Assembly (NCBI GenBank): GCA_947650285.1
Contig: CANTFL010001444.1
Coordinates: 434,001-498,000 of the forward strand
Source of the DNA: Hyaloperonospora brassicae
Taxonomy: Eukaryota; Oomycota; Peronosporomycetes; Peronosporales; Peronosporaceae
Reading direction: 5' to 3'
DNA length: 64,000 nt
Position 1 is the first letter of the stretch, and each line of letters opens with the position of its first letter. The translations under genes and the position numbers were made by a program. Below are positions 12,001 through 25,392 of the stretch, one piece after another. Under the pieces are notes generated by a model, which was not told the origin of the DNA, did no database searches, and was given only the letters and a program-made list of their open reading frames with translations.

Positions 12001-15000
12001 TTTGCCGGAATAATTCCATTTTATCGTATTTAAACATTTTTTATACATTGCCTTCCTGTGTACGCGCTGTGTGCGTAAGATTATGAGACACGTACCTACG
12101 CTGTTTCAAATAAGGTTGATTGTTCTGCGTCAGTGCTAGTGAAGGGTGCCCCGTTATACCTGGTAGCACTTTGTGCGTCATCCGAGACGACACCAATTCA
12201 TCCAACTTGACTATATGGATGGTAAATGTGATATCTATACCCAAGAATAAAACTTTGCCTCAAAGACGCGACAAAACGCGCTTAACTTGTGTCATTGGTG
12301 CTAATCTCCACGACCAATGTGCGTCCATGTCGTTCATAATTCAAGAATTTGATCAGACAGACTTTCAAATCGGCAAAGGCAGATTTTAGGATATATTCCA
12401 AGCTCATAAACGAGCTCAGGTAAGCGTGACCTGTAAGTTTATGATCAGCACGTATTATGCTAGTGACTTAGATTAAGGTGGAATATATGAGGACGACACC
12501 TGTACTGAAAGCATCTATATCAGAAAGAACTTCTATATGCTTTAATTATCTATTTCTACCGCATCATAAAGCGTTGTCCTTCTTTACGTTTCTTTGTATA
12601 ACTTAGTAAGTTTACTATTCATGTAATCAATTAAGCATTGGCCATGGTCGCTCCCCCTTCTTCTTTGATGTGAACGAAATTGTTTTTGATATGTACAACA
12701 TATTATTAGTAAGGCGACGTCACTTCTTGGCAAGAAATGCTTTAAAGCATAATAATTTTTTGGAGGTGTTACATGATGTCAAGATAAATTTGTGTGATGA
12801 CCACTAAGTTGGCTTCATCAAAAATCTATAGGTGAGCATCATTAATATTGTTGTATCATTTACGTATGTCTACTACTCTATTTATTTTTTTACAGCCCTT
12901 CACACACCAGTTTAATTTATAGAGCTTATTATTTCCATGACCATTCTCAAATAGCATCGCCACAACTCACCATTCTCCTTCTATACGCACGTTAACACTT
13001 GACATTGGTTAAGCCTTGTGATAACAAAAATATAGAGAGATAGCGTGCTCCATCCAATTTATTGTCGTCTTCAAGCCATAAACAAACATTTAATTTGTTG
13101 GATCTTGATCAAGCTCAATGCTAATTTCCTCTACCGTCTTGCAAAAATTGATTTTTGACATCGATGTAATTTTTCGTGAAGTTAATGCAAATCATTCTGT
13201 CTGCGCAATGCTGCCTTACTACTTCATTTTTGTTGACGTATATGTGTGCATTATATATATTAAGGCATCAATCGCAGCGAAGCCAAATGTTTGATGCATG
13301 CTTTTAGGCACTATTTCTAGCTGCCGGGGAATGACCGTGCCACTTTTAGCTGCGGTTAAACCTTCTATAAAACCACACATCTCAAGTTAAAGACTTATAA
13401 ATCGACGTGAGTGAAACTTCTCACCCACGAATATTTCGCAAATATTTATGTATGTGCCTTGAATTTATCATTAAACGCGGTGCTGTACATTTTTGTAGTC
13501 TGTTAGGTACGTTAAAACGAGCTGTAGCTCGTATCACCATGATCTATGTCAAAAGCAAGATACGGCTGAAGGACAGTGGGAACGTTAACGCGCATCGGCC
13601 GCGCATTTTTAATCTCTGCAAGGAATCAGCTAACCTACTATCAACCGTCAATAAGCTCTATTTGCGGGAAAATACGCTTGTAAGATCGTTAACAAAGACG
13701 CAGTTAAACCAGCTGAGGAAGACTGTAAGGTCTGCAAGTGACTAAGCAGATTTAAGCAAATTGAAAATTCGCGAACCCTTTCGTACAGTAGCCGCTCTTC
13801 GTAAGGAGTATAAAAGCAACTTTCATATTGGCGTCATTACGATCGTGAAGCGGAAAGACGTGGACCATCAACGCGGCAATAAAACAGTCATATTAGGGAT
13901 AGAAAATGAATCAATGCTTATGTCTACAAAGGAAACTTTAAATCTACTTGATAACTTGTCATTGCTGCATAAACCTACATTGTCGTCAGCATGATCAGAT
14001 TGTAAATTTGCCAAATACACCCATCCCACTCGATCAAGATTCTTCGCTCGTGTAATTTCGCTTTCCGATCGCCTACGAAAAACATCCCGAAAATTTAGTA
14101 ACTAATGCTTATTCAAACACGATACGACTTGGCTACTCTTGTTTGTGCGCATCACTGCGGACGCTGCATCTGCTGCTTAAGTTCGAAGCATAATCGTTGT
14201 AAAAAACATGCTTTAACATCCATGGTCACCAGCACTGCATATATTTAAGCGTCATCAAACGCCATTTGCCAATAAGTCTTTAAAACAAGCTGATTCGGCT
14301 GCAACATCATGTCGTTCCAGCTTGTTTAGAAGGTCGTTCTTAATTAATTCGCCAAAAAATTTGTCTTTCAATTACGTACATTAGAATCTCATTGCGTCAT
14401 TTTGTCATCAAGCTTTCGGTCTAATATCACTTTAATGTACTGAGTGGAAATACGGCAAATACGATTGTGCCATATTGCAAATTTGGCACCACTATATCGA
14501 GCTGTAAAGTTTTTAATGCGCGCTTCCGAGTTGATTTGGTCTTGTCACCAACTTAAACTTTTCCCGTCAAAAACCATACAACATCGACTTTATCATCTTG
14601 AGCCATTGACTCATACTTTTATATTATAGCAAATCGGTGCGCATTGGGGTCCTACCCCCAAAATTTGTCAAACGCACAGCCCATCGATGACAAGAGAATT
14701 CAAATGCCACGAACGATTAGCACGTCGTCTATCCCAAAATGCACTGTCTTTCAAGAGACAGACGTCTCGAATGAGATATTTTTCAATCTTACTGGCTACT
14801 CCGTATAGCTTATTGCACTTAAGCCTTTTGGAAGCACGAAATATAGGCAGCTAGTGACCTGTACTACGCGCATCGTGCATGAGGAAGTATTGACAGGTTA
14901 CAACATCATTTTCTTTCCGTATCGAGAGGCATTTGGTTCACTTATGTGCCCAGCCTCATCGAATCGACCATAAATATCGTTTGCAGTTTGTATGATTAGT

Positions 15001-16460
15001 CCGTTCGTAAAGTAAACCTTCGAACTTTCCATTAAAGATAAAATTGCACACTGTAAATTGTATATATGGTTAGCGGTCAGACATTCAGCATCTACGCACA
15101 TTTGTATTTTTGACGTATGCGCACGTAAAGGCCAACGCACGGCGTCACAAGCTTAACCGTGACGCCAAAATTGGCTATAATTTCCCAGACTTTTCAGTGT
15201 CGTACTTCGTCGCAATCACATGACCAACAAACATAGCAATTGCCGAATCATCTGCACTTGTCAACTTTGTGAGAAGATTTGCGTCATAATGTTTATGTTC
15301 TGACCTTGTGCAGTCTGATCTTAGTCTTTTTGACACGCTTGCGCACTACGTTTCTGTAATGAAGACCGATAATCTTCATAGTCTTTGATAATTATAGTCA
15401 TTACTCTCACCTCATCATATTATTTGGTCTGTTTCATTTGGCGACGTACATAATTGTGATTAGGTCAATTTCACATATTGCAGATGTGAAGCGCAATATT
15501 TCACTCGCACCAAATTTTCCGCTTACGCAGGTATACTTCAATTTGTGTCTTGATGTAATGTACGGTTTTAAACGTGTATACAGGTTGGTCGGGGTGGCTA
15601 AAGCTCTTTATTACTAGCTTGGGAGATGTTGATCTCCCTCTAATGTTCGAGATGGAGGTTTATCTGTAGGCGGAAATGTTTACATAGTGATAGGGTTCTC
15701 TCGTGTCGCGATTTGTCACGCACCAATTTTCATCTCTTTCTTTTATTTTCTGACCACTTGAAATGCTTTAAAATCTTAGGTTTTTTGTATGTTTGTTTCT
15801 TTGCAGTGTATTATTGCATCGGATTCCTAATAGAACATGCTCGATCCGAGTCCAAAGTTATGGGATTAGTTTTTTAATCTTGGCAAAAAAACAACAGATT
15901 GATCTGTTCAGTCGTAAATAACGCATGCCTAAGGTCATTTTCGATTTATTTAAATGCTGACTGGAGAGAGGGACCGCACATTGTAAACCAATGAAGAAAA
16001 AAATGAAGCAAACAAATTACTAAACAGACAATCTGAAAGCCCACCTATGATCTTACCCAACCTTCATTGTTAGATATATTTAAATTATCTTTCGCTTATA
16101 TGCTAATTTTTATCGACCAAATAGCCAAAATTACGACCGTTCTCCCGATTATAACGTCAAAAATTGAAATATAGTACTCTCCTTGCTATATTTTACCATA
16201 TCTTAAATATAGATTTTAAATTATAGATATGTCGAATTATTTATGATATACCATAGATCATGCTCGGACTGCGTCAAACGTGCTACAATTTACTTTATGC
16301 CATCAATATAAATCCCTATCACCGGTGTTACAATCTGAACGTTTGTAGATATAGATGGTACACCCGTCTTCACCTTTTCGTTTCTATACCTACTTCAAAC
16401 CTTTATTAAAATGTCACCAACAAGTCCACATCCCGATCGCAAATTCCTTTTGTTGTTATA
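9061..16460. other. 7.4-kb AT-rich gene-free stretch
   Basis: I found no recognisable gene. A (CTA)n-like tract lies at about 9222-9250. Two plus-strand frames at 13407-13745 and 13761-13994 and one minus frame at 14898-15140 are longer than usual for this composition, but they start without ATG or match nothing I know. They could be very old transposon relics. Confidence 0.5.
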
Positions 16461-16466
16461 ATACAG

Positions 16467-16917
16467 CGTAGCGGAGCTACAAGGCTTTTTAAGTTGGAGG
16501 AAGACTAAACGCTCTACGAGCAACTTTGATTTAAAGAACCCGACCTAGAGTCAACACGCTCGAGACGCTTACGGTCCATGTTCCAGGAAATTAATAGATT
16601 GAGAGAATCACAGTACAGAGTGCTCTAAGAGTAGCTTCCTTAGCAAGGCGTATGCTAGACTCTCAACTATCTAAAGGCACGTGTCTGTGACAGAACAAAA
16701 GGGGGACTGAACGTTATTAATTCTTTAATTGAAAAAAACACCTGAGGCGAACGTACTTAATCTCGACACAAATGTTCGAATTAATACCTCCTACAGGATC
16801 ACGTAAATTGGTGGCTGACACGCGTCAGCCCGCAACAGCTGAGATGGTATTCTAATATCATTTGTAATGGGAATCCGCCCCTTGTGTAAATCACACACGT
16901 TGTGTACCCCTGCTACA
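16467..16917. repeat. Possible solo LTR, decayed
   Basis: The right end reads GTGTACCCCTGCTACA and the left end begins CGTAGCGGAGCTACAA, an imperfect inverted match (about 11 of 16 positions) with TG...CA-like logic if the first base mutated from T. The length (about 451 bp) fits an LTR, and neighbouring AT-rich DNA is unlike it. No TSD is visible. Confidence 0.35.
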
Positions 16918-19900
16918 TTAAGAGTGTTAGATGACAGCACACTACCTGTCCAGCATATTATACATCACACCTCATTTATCCCGGGATTTATCAGAAGATA
17001 AATTTATCAGCCTCAAGTTTATGGCGCAAATTTTATCGAGACAACGTTGGATCGGACGGTATGGGCAGAGCACAGAACTTAACTTTCGAGCATCATTTCG
17101 AAAATGTGATGTCCAATCTCGCACGGGAAAAGCATCTTACAAACATACCATTATATCATCGCTCAGTTTGTTATTTGTCCTGAATGTATTACACATTTGA
17201 ATAATTAACATACGAGATCCATTCGATATCGTGACAATTTAGATTTCTTAGCTTTATTAAAATTCAGTTGTACTCCCGACTATTTAGTGTTAAGTCACCC
17301 GACATTTTTGCTTTATGAAGATAGGGATTGACTACGCGTTTTTATCAAATTAATTTGCCACATATTGAATTCGGAACTCTATGCTGGACCATTGCTTAAA
17401 TTATATTTCAATAATTGGTGGACCTAGCCGTTTTATAAACATATATTGCATGGTCGGTTTTTCTGTTAAAATAAAGTTAAGTCGTCTTAAGAGCAACATA
17501 CCGATCGAAAGCAATGCGCGATTTCAATCAGTCATAAATTTTATCCGATGGTTAAATACTTAGTATAAGATGCGTACTCCAGATGAAAAAAAGTATGGAA
17601 GGTGAGTTAATAAGAGTGAAGCTCAATAACGACTGGAGATTTACTCATAGTTCTGAGGTTTATCCTCCCTAATCAACGCTAGTATGTACACACGATTAAG
17701 TTTGTTCACGGCTGTTGTTTGACGATGCACCAACAAATCTGCATGTGACATTATAATTTTAATTCAATGTACATCAATATCGATAAAATGGAGTACAACG
17801 TGTATAGTGGTATGCCATGTTACCGTGTTGTGATATTTTGAATGAGTAACAAAGGCACAGATACGCGACTAAGCTTTTCATGCAAGTATATAAGCACAAT
17901 TCAACCGGCTGGACACTCTGACCGACTCGTGATAGTGCAAAATTCTGTCGTTTGGATTTTGTAAGATATTCGAAAGATACACGAATCTATTCATGTAAAA
18001 ATTTGGAAGGACGTCGGCACTCCACACTTCAAAGACGAATCGGAGATGAAGGATCTGCAACGGGGTACAACATAATTCCTTTAGAGATTCAGGGGGCATC
18101 TTCTTAGCACCAGTACAAATAGCCAGTGGGAGGTGTCTAAAAAAGACGTCGTTGAGTTTTTGTGGGCTAAGATAAAAACCAAGATTATGTTAAGAGTACG
18201 TATTCAGCTAATAAATTAATCTATGTTTTTGATTAATTAAATTGACTTATTGTGTTAAAAAACGAGTTTTAACACGTTACCTGGGCCAACCTGCCTTAAT
18301 TATTTTTGATTGATTAAATTGACTTATTATGTTAAAAAACGAGTTTTAACACGTTACCTGGGCCAACCTGCCTTAATTATTTTTGATTGGAAAAATTAAC
18401 GAAATAGTCGAAATAGTAATACTTATATAGAAAATGAATTAGAAGTACTTCTTGGAACAATTATTAAGGTTAATTTACACACCTGATTGCATCAAGTTAC
18501 TTCGACAGTATATGCATCCTTATATGTATCGGGTAGATATGTATTTAATTCTCTTAATAAAATGAAATTGTCAGATCGGCTACAGTCTATCATGATCATA
18601 CTGTGTATATTAATTGCAGATGGCAGACAAATCAGATGTAATTCTGGCTAAATAAGATAGGGATCAACTAGAATTTCTCATGAATATACGCCAGAATGGA
18701 CGCAAGTATTTGCATCGGACGCGAGATTTAGCCAACAATTCACTTTTTAAGCCTAACTAGATAGATAAGAACCAAGGAATAGAACCGAGGATGTATTCAC
18801 GGTCGAGTGAGATGCATGCACTTAGCTATTCGATCAGATATTGACAGTAAAAATTATGGAGCTATATTGTTATGCGACATCGGAATTATTAGATTGCTAT
18901 CGGCTCGTGTGATTATCAATGTTTGGAAAGCATCAAAACAATACCAAGCGGGAATGAGTACTACAAGAGCGGATGTAAGTTTTTACAAGATTGCTTATAC
19001 CAGACTGCTGGATGTAGATTTCTGCGCTGCGATCACCAAGATCGTAATTAAAGCAACACAAATATCTGCGAAGACCATTTGAATGAGCTTGAACGCCTTA
19101 AACAGCACGACACAACACGAGCGCAACGCTACAAGGCGACACACACATCGGACAACCTCCTTCGTAGATCGGCAAATTTAAAGAGCATGAACGGTCAGCG
19201 TCCGTCTTAAAATCTTCGAACAAGGTTCGATTTAAGCGTTTGATCTGATCTGAAGCTATATATAATATCAGCTTGCTGAAAATATTCAGTAAGTCTACCA
19301 ATTTTCAAATAATTTTTACCTTTTTTCAGAAGCCTTGCTGTCACTTATCAAAATTGTTTATGCATTTCGTCCATGCAGTGATATGATTATTTAATGCTTC
19401 AATTAGTAAGTGTCTATAGCATACTCCAAATTTACTTAGTCACCTTTTTTATTTATATACGTAACGCAGGAAGAGTCAATCAAATTATATATACAGTCCA
19501 AATTTTACTCGAAAAAGCTATGTCGTATAAAAGACTTGCCTATTTTCCTCGATGTGTGCCTTATACGGACAAAAAACCCTGTCAGTGCTGTGGAATGTGT
19601 AGGTAAATCATATTGTGTTTGGAAAGCAGAGGGTGCCTCGATAAACCAAATAGCCTGTGTAGTCTATACAAGGCCCATGTTGTTCCATCAGGATGAACAT
19701 GCTAAACGATTAACAGAAAGAATTTATCGTTTTGAGCGAATCATTGTCCATTATAATAGGAATGGGTGCGTAGCGACAAAATATGAGCTTGACGGATGGC
19801 GGTCCTACCGCCCGATATAATTTAAAGTAGGAAATTTATGTTACGTCGTATATCGTGTCATTCTGAGTGTAAAGCACGAACGTGTTAAACAATTAAACAA

Positions 19901-20054
19901 ATAAAACAAATTTCATTGCTTGTCTTGAAGCTCACACATCTAGTATAGCCTTGTGGTGATACACCCACATATTTTTGCAAGTTTATAGCGCACAAATCTT
20001 GTGTTTCCTACATGTCGCTGATATATAATTTAAAAATGTGCGCTTGTGATGATA
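16918..20054. other. AT-rich gene-free stretch
   Basis: Apart from the tandem duplication at 18226-18388, I see no gene. Open frames are short and mostly lack an ATG. Confidence 0.5.
18226..18388. repeat. 77-bp tandem duplication, two copies
   Basis: Unit 18226-18302 is repeated at 18303-18379 with two mismatches, followed by nine bases of a third unit. Each unit contains a small inverted repeat, GTTAAAA...TTTTAAC with a 6-base loop, and a GGGCCAACC block. Confidence 0.9.
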
Positions 20055-20116
20055 TCTCTTCTGAGAATCTACTGAGTAGACGACGTCTTGTCTACTCAGG
20101 AGATTCCCAGAAGAGA
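20055..20116. repeat. 27-bp hairpin with 8-nt loop
   Basis: Arms 20055-20081 and 20090-20116 are reverse complements at 25 of 27 positions, separated by GACGTCTT. The stem begins TCTCTTCTG on the left and ends CAGAAGAGA on the right. It stands alone in AT-rich DNA. It could be a fold-back remnant or a small hairpin RNA precursor. Confidence 0.85.
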
Positions 20117-20639
20117 AATAAGTTTGCTTTTTGAAGTTTTTTCTTAGCAATTTACTTATTTTTATTTCCGTTTGCGCATCCTTATCAGTAAAGTCGATGG
20201 CGATAGCGGCATTTTAGCAATAAGGAAAGTCCTATAAGCTCATTTCAAACGTAGTCAAAATCACTCGATCCTAACGTATCGCCTCCGTTTTATAGCGTTA
20301 TCTTCTTGTCCCTCTATGAAAAAATACATTTTCTTAGAAAGTGGCTATGGTAAGCTTGGTGCTTATTATTTACCAATTTTTTCTGCCGAAAGCATACAGT
20401 CCACTTTTTGCATCGTTGGAATTGCTTACAATATCGCCCATATCGTCGAACAACCTCTTATAGGAAAATTTAAGGCGAACTGTATTAGCTATTCTAGCAA
20501 CATGTATGACATGGATTCAGTCTGTATATCCACGTCTTGATCCGGAGTCATTTGCGTTCTCACGTTTATTTAAACAATACTTTAATCATATGTGATTAAT
20601 AATTAATCTATAATCACACACGTCGGAAATAACGAAACC

Positions 20640-21345
20640 TGTCGATAGCTTACGCACAAGACAAAAAGAGTGGGCGGCGTCAAACGATCTCAAGGGGCTA
20701 CCTCGACATAGGCCGATCGAAAAGGCGCTACCTCGACGATTGCCAATGGAAAGTTGAGAGTCTACTAGGGAACCACCGAACGTCTCGATACGTCATTGTG
20801 GCAGTGCCATTATGGCACGACGTTGTGATATGCTCCGTGATTGGCGCTTGTTGAGAAATGCATCAGGCTCATAAAGCTCGGGCGTCTATGTCTCGCCTTT
20901 GTTAGGTTGGTAGGAAATTGAACCATGTCAAGTTGTGATTAGCCTTCCTCTGGACTACCATAATCGCACTCAATCATTCTACCATGTCTTCTACAATAAA
21001 TTTATCAAATATGATGCTATTGAAGTTGACTCAATTCGTGCCAAGGACATGTAACAAACTTACCCAGTTGCACACATGTCATAGCTAACATGTCTTCAGA
21101 GCAATGTGTGCAACGTAGACCGTGGCTAGAACCCACGTCATTACGAACGGGACGACATCCAGACCTCTACGATCTGTCGCCGTCGTCTCGCGCTCCTCAA
21201 TTCTCATGACTTTTGTGTCGTCGCCTCGACCTGACATGACCTCTCTCCTCTCACATGGGTAACCAAACCAAAGCCAAGTCCCCGAGCACCTGTCAGCTAT
21301 CACTCTTTACTTGACGTGTTCGTTCGACGTTGATTTCGATTTCAC
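20640..21345. other. Start of gene island, unassigned
   Basis: The GC content rises here. GCTACCTCGAC occurs twice about 30 bp apart (about 20698-20740). A minus-strand frame ending at 21085 carries one hydrophobic segment near its C-terminus (about 50 residues from its first ATG), but I cannot place it in a family. Confidence 0.35.
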
Positions 21346-21399
21346 TTGCGCGTGCCTCCTCCTCTCCCGGCACTTTGTAAGAAGTGGGTACGCGTGACC

Positions 21400-22052
21400 T
21401 CTTCAATGGCGGGTTGCTGCATGCATAGAAGCCGCAATATTAGGCATACCTTACGAGGTCTGGAAAACGCGCATAAGTCGCTACAGATCCAAAACGACTG
21501 GTCAGGCTACTGCAATGTGGTGCGTGAAGGCGGTGGGATCGCTGCCTTTTATGCCGGCACAGGGCCCAAGATGGTCGAGTCGGCGTCCAAAGATGCCATC
21601 TTCTCGCCTCGAACGAAGCCATCTCCGACTCGCTGCGAGCTGCGGGCGTGGAAGTGGGTGAGACGGCAACGGGTTTCTTGGCTGGTGCAGGCGGTGGTGT
21701 GCGAGGTCGATGTTATTGGTCCCAATACTTTCGTAGTCACGGGGGCTGTCAGGGGGAACCGCTTGATCTCGACAATGCAGCGTATCTACAACAGCGACGA
21801 TAAGGCCAAACTGACGGTGGTGCAAGAGGCCAAGCTTACGGTAGCATTGTTAGCGGCACTCTGTCCTGCTGGAACCACTTGCTTGAGGTCGCGCGCAGAA
21901 AAATGCAGGTCTTCCACACTGTCACTAGGGAGCAAGGCTGCGGGGGGCTTTCCAAGGGTATCGTGCCGCGCTTGGGGTTGTGTATTTGGCAAATGCTTTT
22001 CATGGTCACAAGCGCTAAGCTCGTGCGAGAAGTACTGGAAGGCAAGAGATAG
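21400..22052 (+). pseudogene. Mitochondrial carrier family protein, multiply frameshifted
   Basis: Three plus-strand frames must be read in turn to follow one mitochondrial solute carrier. The first gives an REGGGIAAFYAGTGPK segment (carrier repeat signature, about 21530). The second, from about 21610, gives EAISDSLRAAGV and FLAGAGGGV. Frame one then returns with VIGPNTFVVTGAV. A last shift gives GLSKGIVPRLG (about 21950) and LVREVLEGKR followed by TAG at 22050-22052. This arrangement fits the tricarboxylate/citrate-type carrier group, which exchanges organic acids across the inner mitochondrial membrane. With at least three frame breaks it is dead. It lies tail to tail with the PUS7 gene, 125 bp between stops. 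Confidence 0.7.
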
Positions 22053-22177
22053 AGCCCAGCATGCTGTGTGTTGCGTGCTATTTGCCAAAGCGACATGAAC
22101 CGGTACGGTCGAGACGAAATGGTGAATCAACTTCTTGTCTCGCAAATGGTGTTCGTTCGCTTTGGCTTATCAGGATG

Positions 22178-24612
22178 CTACATGTCTGAATGAAGCACCT
22201 CACGTAAGCACATAGTGGCAAAGCAGCCACTGTCAAGCGAGAACGAGACGTGCAATGAGAGCGCTACATCATGTGAATGCATGCATGAAAGATTAGTAGA
22301 TCATTGAGAGAAGGTCCTATGTCGAGAACGACGTGGGAAATGGTAGCATGGTAGCACGTACGCTCGTCGTTGTCTTGATGCCAAGTCCACTCCATGTCAT
22401 GCGGGTATGCGACCAGAGGTCGATACGCACCTTTTACTGGCCCGGACTCGAGGAGAGCATCTCTCGTGCCGTCTTGCTCCATTATCTACATGCAGCACCA
22501 CAGTCCAGCACAGCACAACGCACTCAGCCTTTCCTTGCTTTGCTCACTTTGCACAATCTCAGCCTTAGATATGGACTGACCTTGACGTATACGTCTTTTG
22601 TCGAGTTTGATGGAAGCACAACGCTTGTTCCAGCTAGCGGCAAAACAACGAGTCCCATTGCAAACTGGTGAGTTGCATTCAGCTCCTTTGCTTCGTCAGC
22701 AGTAGCTGCTTTCACTGCTTTTCCGTTCTGGGCGTCGCGCTGAATCAGATCCCCTTCAACAACCTTCACTCCGCAGTGACGCAACCGGAACGACGCCACC
22801 CGATTGAATATGTAACTTTGGTACGCGTGCATGTACATCATGCGACGAGAAAACGAAATACTCTGAACTGCCTGCTCAAACGCGTCACTTCCGTATCGCT
22901 TCAAACCCTGAAGTACTTGTCGTTCGACCGACATGCCGAGCGGCATAAGCTTGAGAGCGGCGTCAATGTCACCCGACTCAAGATAGAGCTGCTTTGCGTT
23001 CGCAGCATCTTCGGATTCCGCGTGCCTGACCGTTAGAATCAACCGGAAAGCCTCTTCCCATTTGCTGGCAATCATTTTCTCCCCAATGTGGTGCGCTCTC
23101 ACGGTGGTCGTTGGGAGACCAACACGTTGGAAACCAAAGTAGTTGACAAAGCCCTGATGCTCGATGTTCTTCAGCGCAGACTCGAGTGACGATCGGATAC
23201 TCTCTGCAGTGCAATCCGTCTCGGACGAAAGACCACGGACTGCGATCGAGAACCTGTTTCCATTCGATCCACCCAAAGCGATTGGCGATTCTACATATTT
23301 GAGGTTGCCTACTCGAATTCCCGCCGTCGCATTGTCTTCGCTAGCGTTGACATTCAAGAGCTGATCAGGATCGATTCCACTGACCACGACGTGCTGGAAC
23401 GTGATAGCTGCCTTATCTTTCGTGCCTGCGTAAGAAAACGCTGACAATGGGTGATGAAATCTGCGAGCCAGCGTATCGAAAGCCGAGAAATGCTCCAAGT
23501 TGGTCTACAGGACATCGAGCACATGATAAGCACGAGCGTGACGAGTGACGTGCCACATGCTATAATCGTAGTACCTTCTGTAACACGAAGCGAAGATACG
23601 CCTGAGGCTGGGAGCGAATCCGCTTTCGGTTGCTTGTCTTCTTTGGCAGGAAATACGCGACCAAGCGCTGCGTGTGATTTCGGGTTTCGGTCTTTGTTCT
23701 GAGACACGACGAGCTCTTGGCAATCAAGCGGTGCAGCGTAGTCCGAGCTTCTTTCGTATTCTTGTGCTCGAGCTCGAGTCCTGTGTTCACACACAAATTG
23801 ATGTCAGTAGCAGCTCCTACCGGACTCACTGTGTTCAGTGCAGCTACAATTCTATTCGCACCTTTTGAAGCCGTCGGGTCACAAGATCCTTTTCGAAGGA
23901 GTGTGAGTAGACGATCACAATTCTTTCGCGCCATTCCTCCCATCTGCAATTTTTTGTAAACAGGGTCCAACACTACTTGTATCTGCTGCATTGCATGCCC
24001 GTCAATGTCTAGCACCTGGCACGCTTTACAGTCTAGCGCTGGGAAGCAATTCTGAGTGAAGTTAGTTTTCATCCGACATTGAAACCAGGTGCTCTATGGT
24101 CGGCCCACCTGGATACAATTTTGAAGGTACGCTCGCTCTCTCAATGTCGCGGGTGATGCGATAAGGGCCCTCTCAACCTGTCCCGCCGCCACGCTTTCGA
24201 TACATTCACGTCCAGCAGGTCCAATCAGCTCCATCAGAGCTGAGGGCCAACCGGCCACGGGGTCATCGAACTCGAGTTTCTCCTTCTTCGCCTTCTGCTG
24301 CTGTTCCGCTTCGAGCTTCTCCAGAATAGCGATGCGCTCGCTCTCTGACGGCAAACAGTCGCTCTGCTCGTTCAATTCCACCACATCACCAGCTGCACTA
24401 ATCTCGCGCACGATAAAGTCCTCAGGTCTGACACAAAATTAGTTAGACCCATCGCATCCGCTGCACCAATCGGTTCAACTCAAGGTCACGACGACGCACT
24501 TCGACTTGATACAGCCGCGCACAACCAATCGACCTGTGCAGTTGTCGATAAACTCTTCGATCCCAACCGTAGCACCGTCCAGAACACTCGGTTCGAGTCG
24601 AATAGACGCCAT
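22178..24612 (-). CDS. PUS7: tRNA/mRNA pseudouridine synthase, PUS7/TruD family, six exons
   Basis: Isomerises uridine to pseudouridine in tRNA and other RNAs. My splice model has exons 24500-24612, 24109-24427, 23575-24051, 22581-23504, 22362-22485 and 22178-22263, with GT-AG introns of 72, 57, 70, 95 and 98 nt. The total is 2043 nt, 680 residues, close to the human enzyme. Family marks appear in order: EDFIVREI at the exon 1-2 junction; GTKDK with the catalytic Asp at residue 333; NYFGFQRVG (424-432) with the motif Asn and Phe; GAYRPL in exon 5; FATMCLREV just before the stop. Every junction keeps frame, and removing the introns clears all stops. ATG 24612 was chosen because the conserved N-terminal block follows; an in-frame ATG slightly upstream is possible. 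The final YATM-type motif reads FATM and the preceding Pro is Asp, mild departures. It looks intact. The gene symbol is by family only. Confidence 0.93.
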
Positions 24613-24700
24613 TGTCCAACAACTGGTGGGCACTGATTCAACGTGTTCAAAGGTCATAATCACCGTATCAAGTGTATCATTTCTCGCAGTTCGGCCACTG

Positions 24701-25331
24701 TCAAGACTTGCATAGATTGAGCGGTGGCACAAATGTCATTTGAGTACTCAAAGCAATTAGCAGTGCCGCACAAAGAATATACGTCAGCTGGTGCCCAACG
24801 TTTCGTGAACGGCACAATCGATCTCGGTTCCTCGCGCCAGCAGCTAGACCGACATTTGTTGCAACATTGTAAAAGAAAAGGATATTAAACCAAATTTGTA
24901 ACGAAACATACGGCAACGCCGAACTATACCAGTCAATTAAGTGTCCGTCGGAAGAATCTACGGTTGCCCGGAGAAAGCGGCTGCTGTACAAGCTACTCGC
25001 ATGCAATGCAAACGGCACCAGACACACACACCAGTTATTCGTCTCCAGAAATTTTGTCGGGTAAAGCATCTGCAGTATTGGACAAGGTCTTCGACACGCC
25101 CACCGTAGAACATTTCCACGTCTAGAATCGATTCACCAGCTTACTACACTCGATTTTCGCAGCCATGATGTATCGACTCATACAGCGATCGAAGCTCACT
25201 AAGCGGCCGACCCTTGCACGGCTTCTATCGCAACATAACGCCACTCTGAACTCGCAGATAAGGTACTGCAGTCCGTTGATAAAATCGTTGGTGCGTTTAA
25301 AATTCAAAGTGAATGGGCACGAGGTAGACAT
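24701..25331 (-). CDS. Small multi-pass membrane protein, two exons, unidentified
   Basis: Exon 1 (25137-25331, from ATG 25331) joins exon 2 (24701-25069) across a 67-nt GT-AG intron in phase 0, giving 187 residues. Without splicing, exon 1 runs into a stop four codons past the donor, which supports the intron. Two hydrophobic spans are clear in exon 2, around LPYVSLQIWFNILFF and LTYILCAALLIAL, separated by a basic, Arg-rich loop, so it is probably membrane-bound. No family is recognised, and the 5' end could lie further upstream. Its stop lies only 88 bp before the PUS7 start on the same strand. Function unknown. Confidence 0.5.
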
Positions 25332-25392
25332 TGCATGATATTGACATTTATCCAAATTCAGTGTGTATGTTACAACGATCGGTAATGGTCAA

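Noticed and set aside
13407..13994. Two consecutive plus frames in AT-rich DNA
   Set aside because: Possibly an old relic, but no motif and no proper start for the first. Mentioned only in the region entry.
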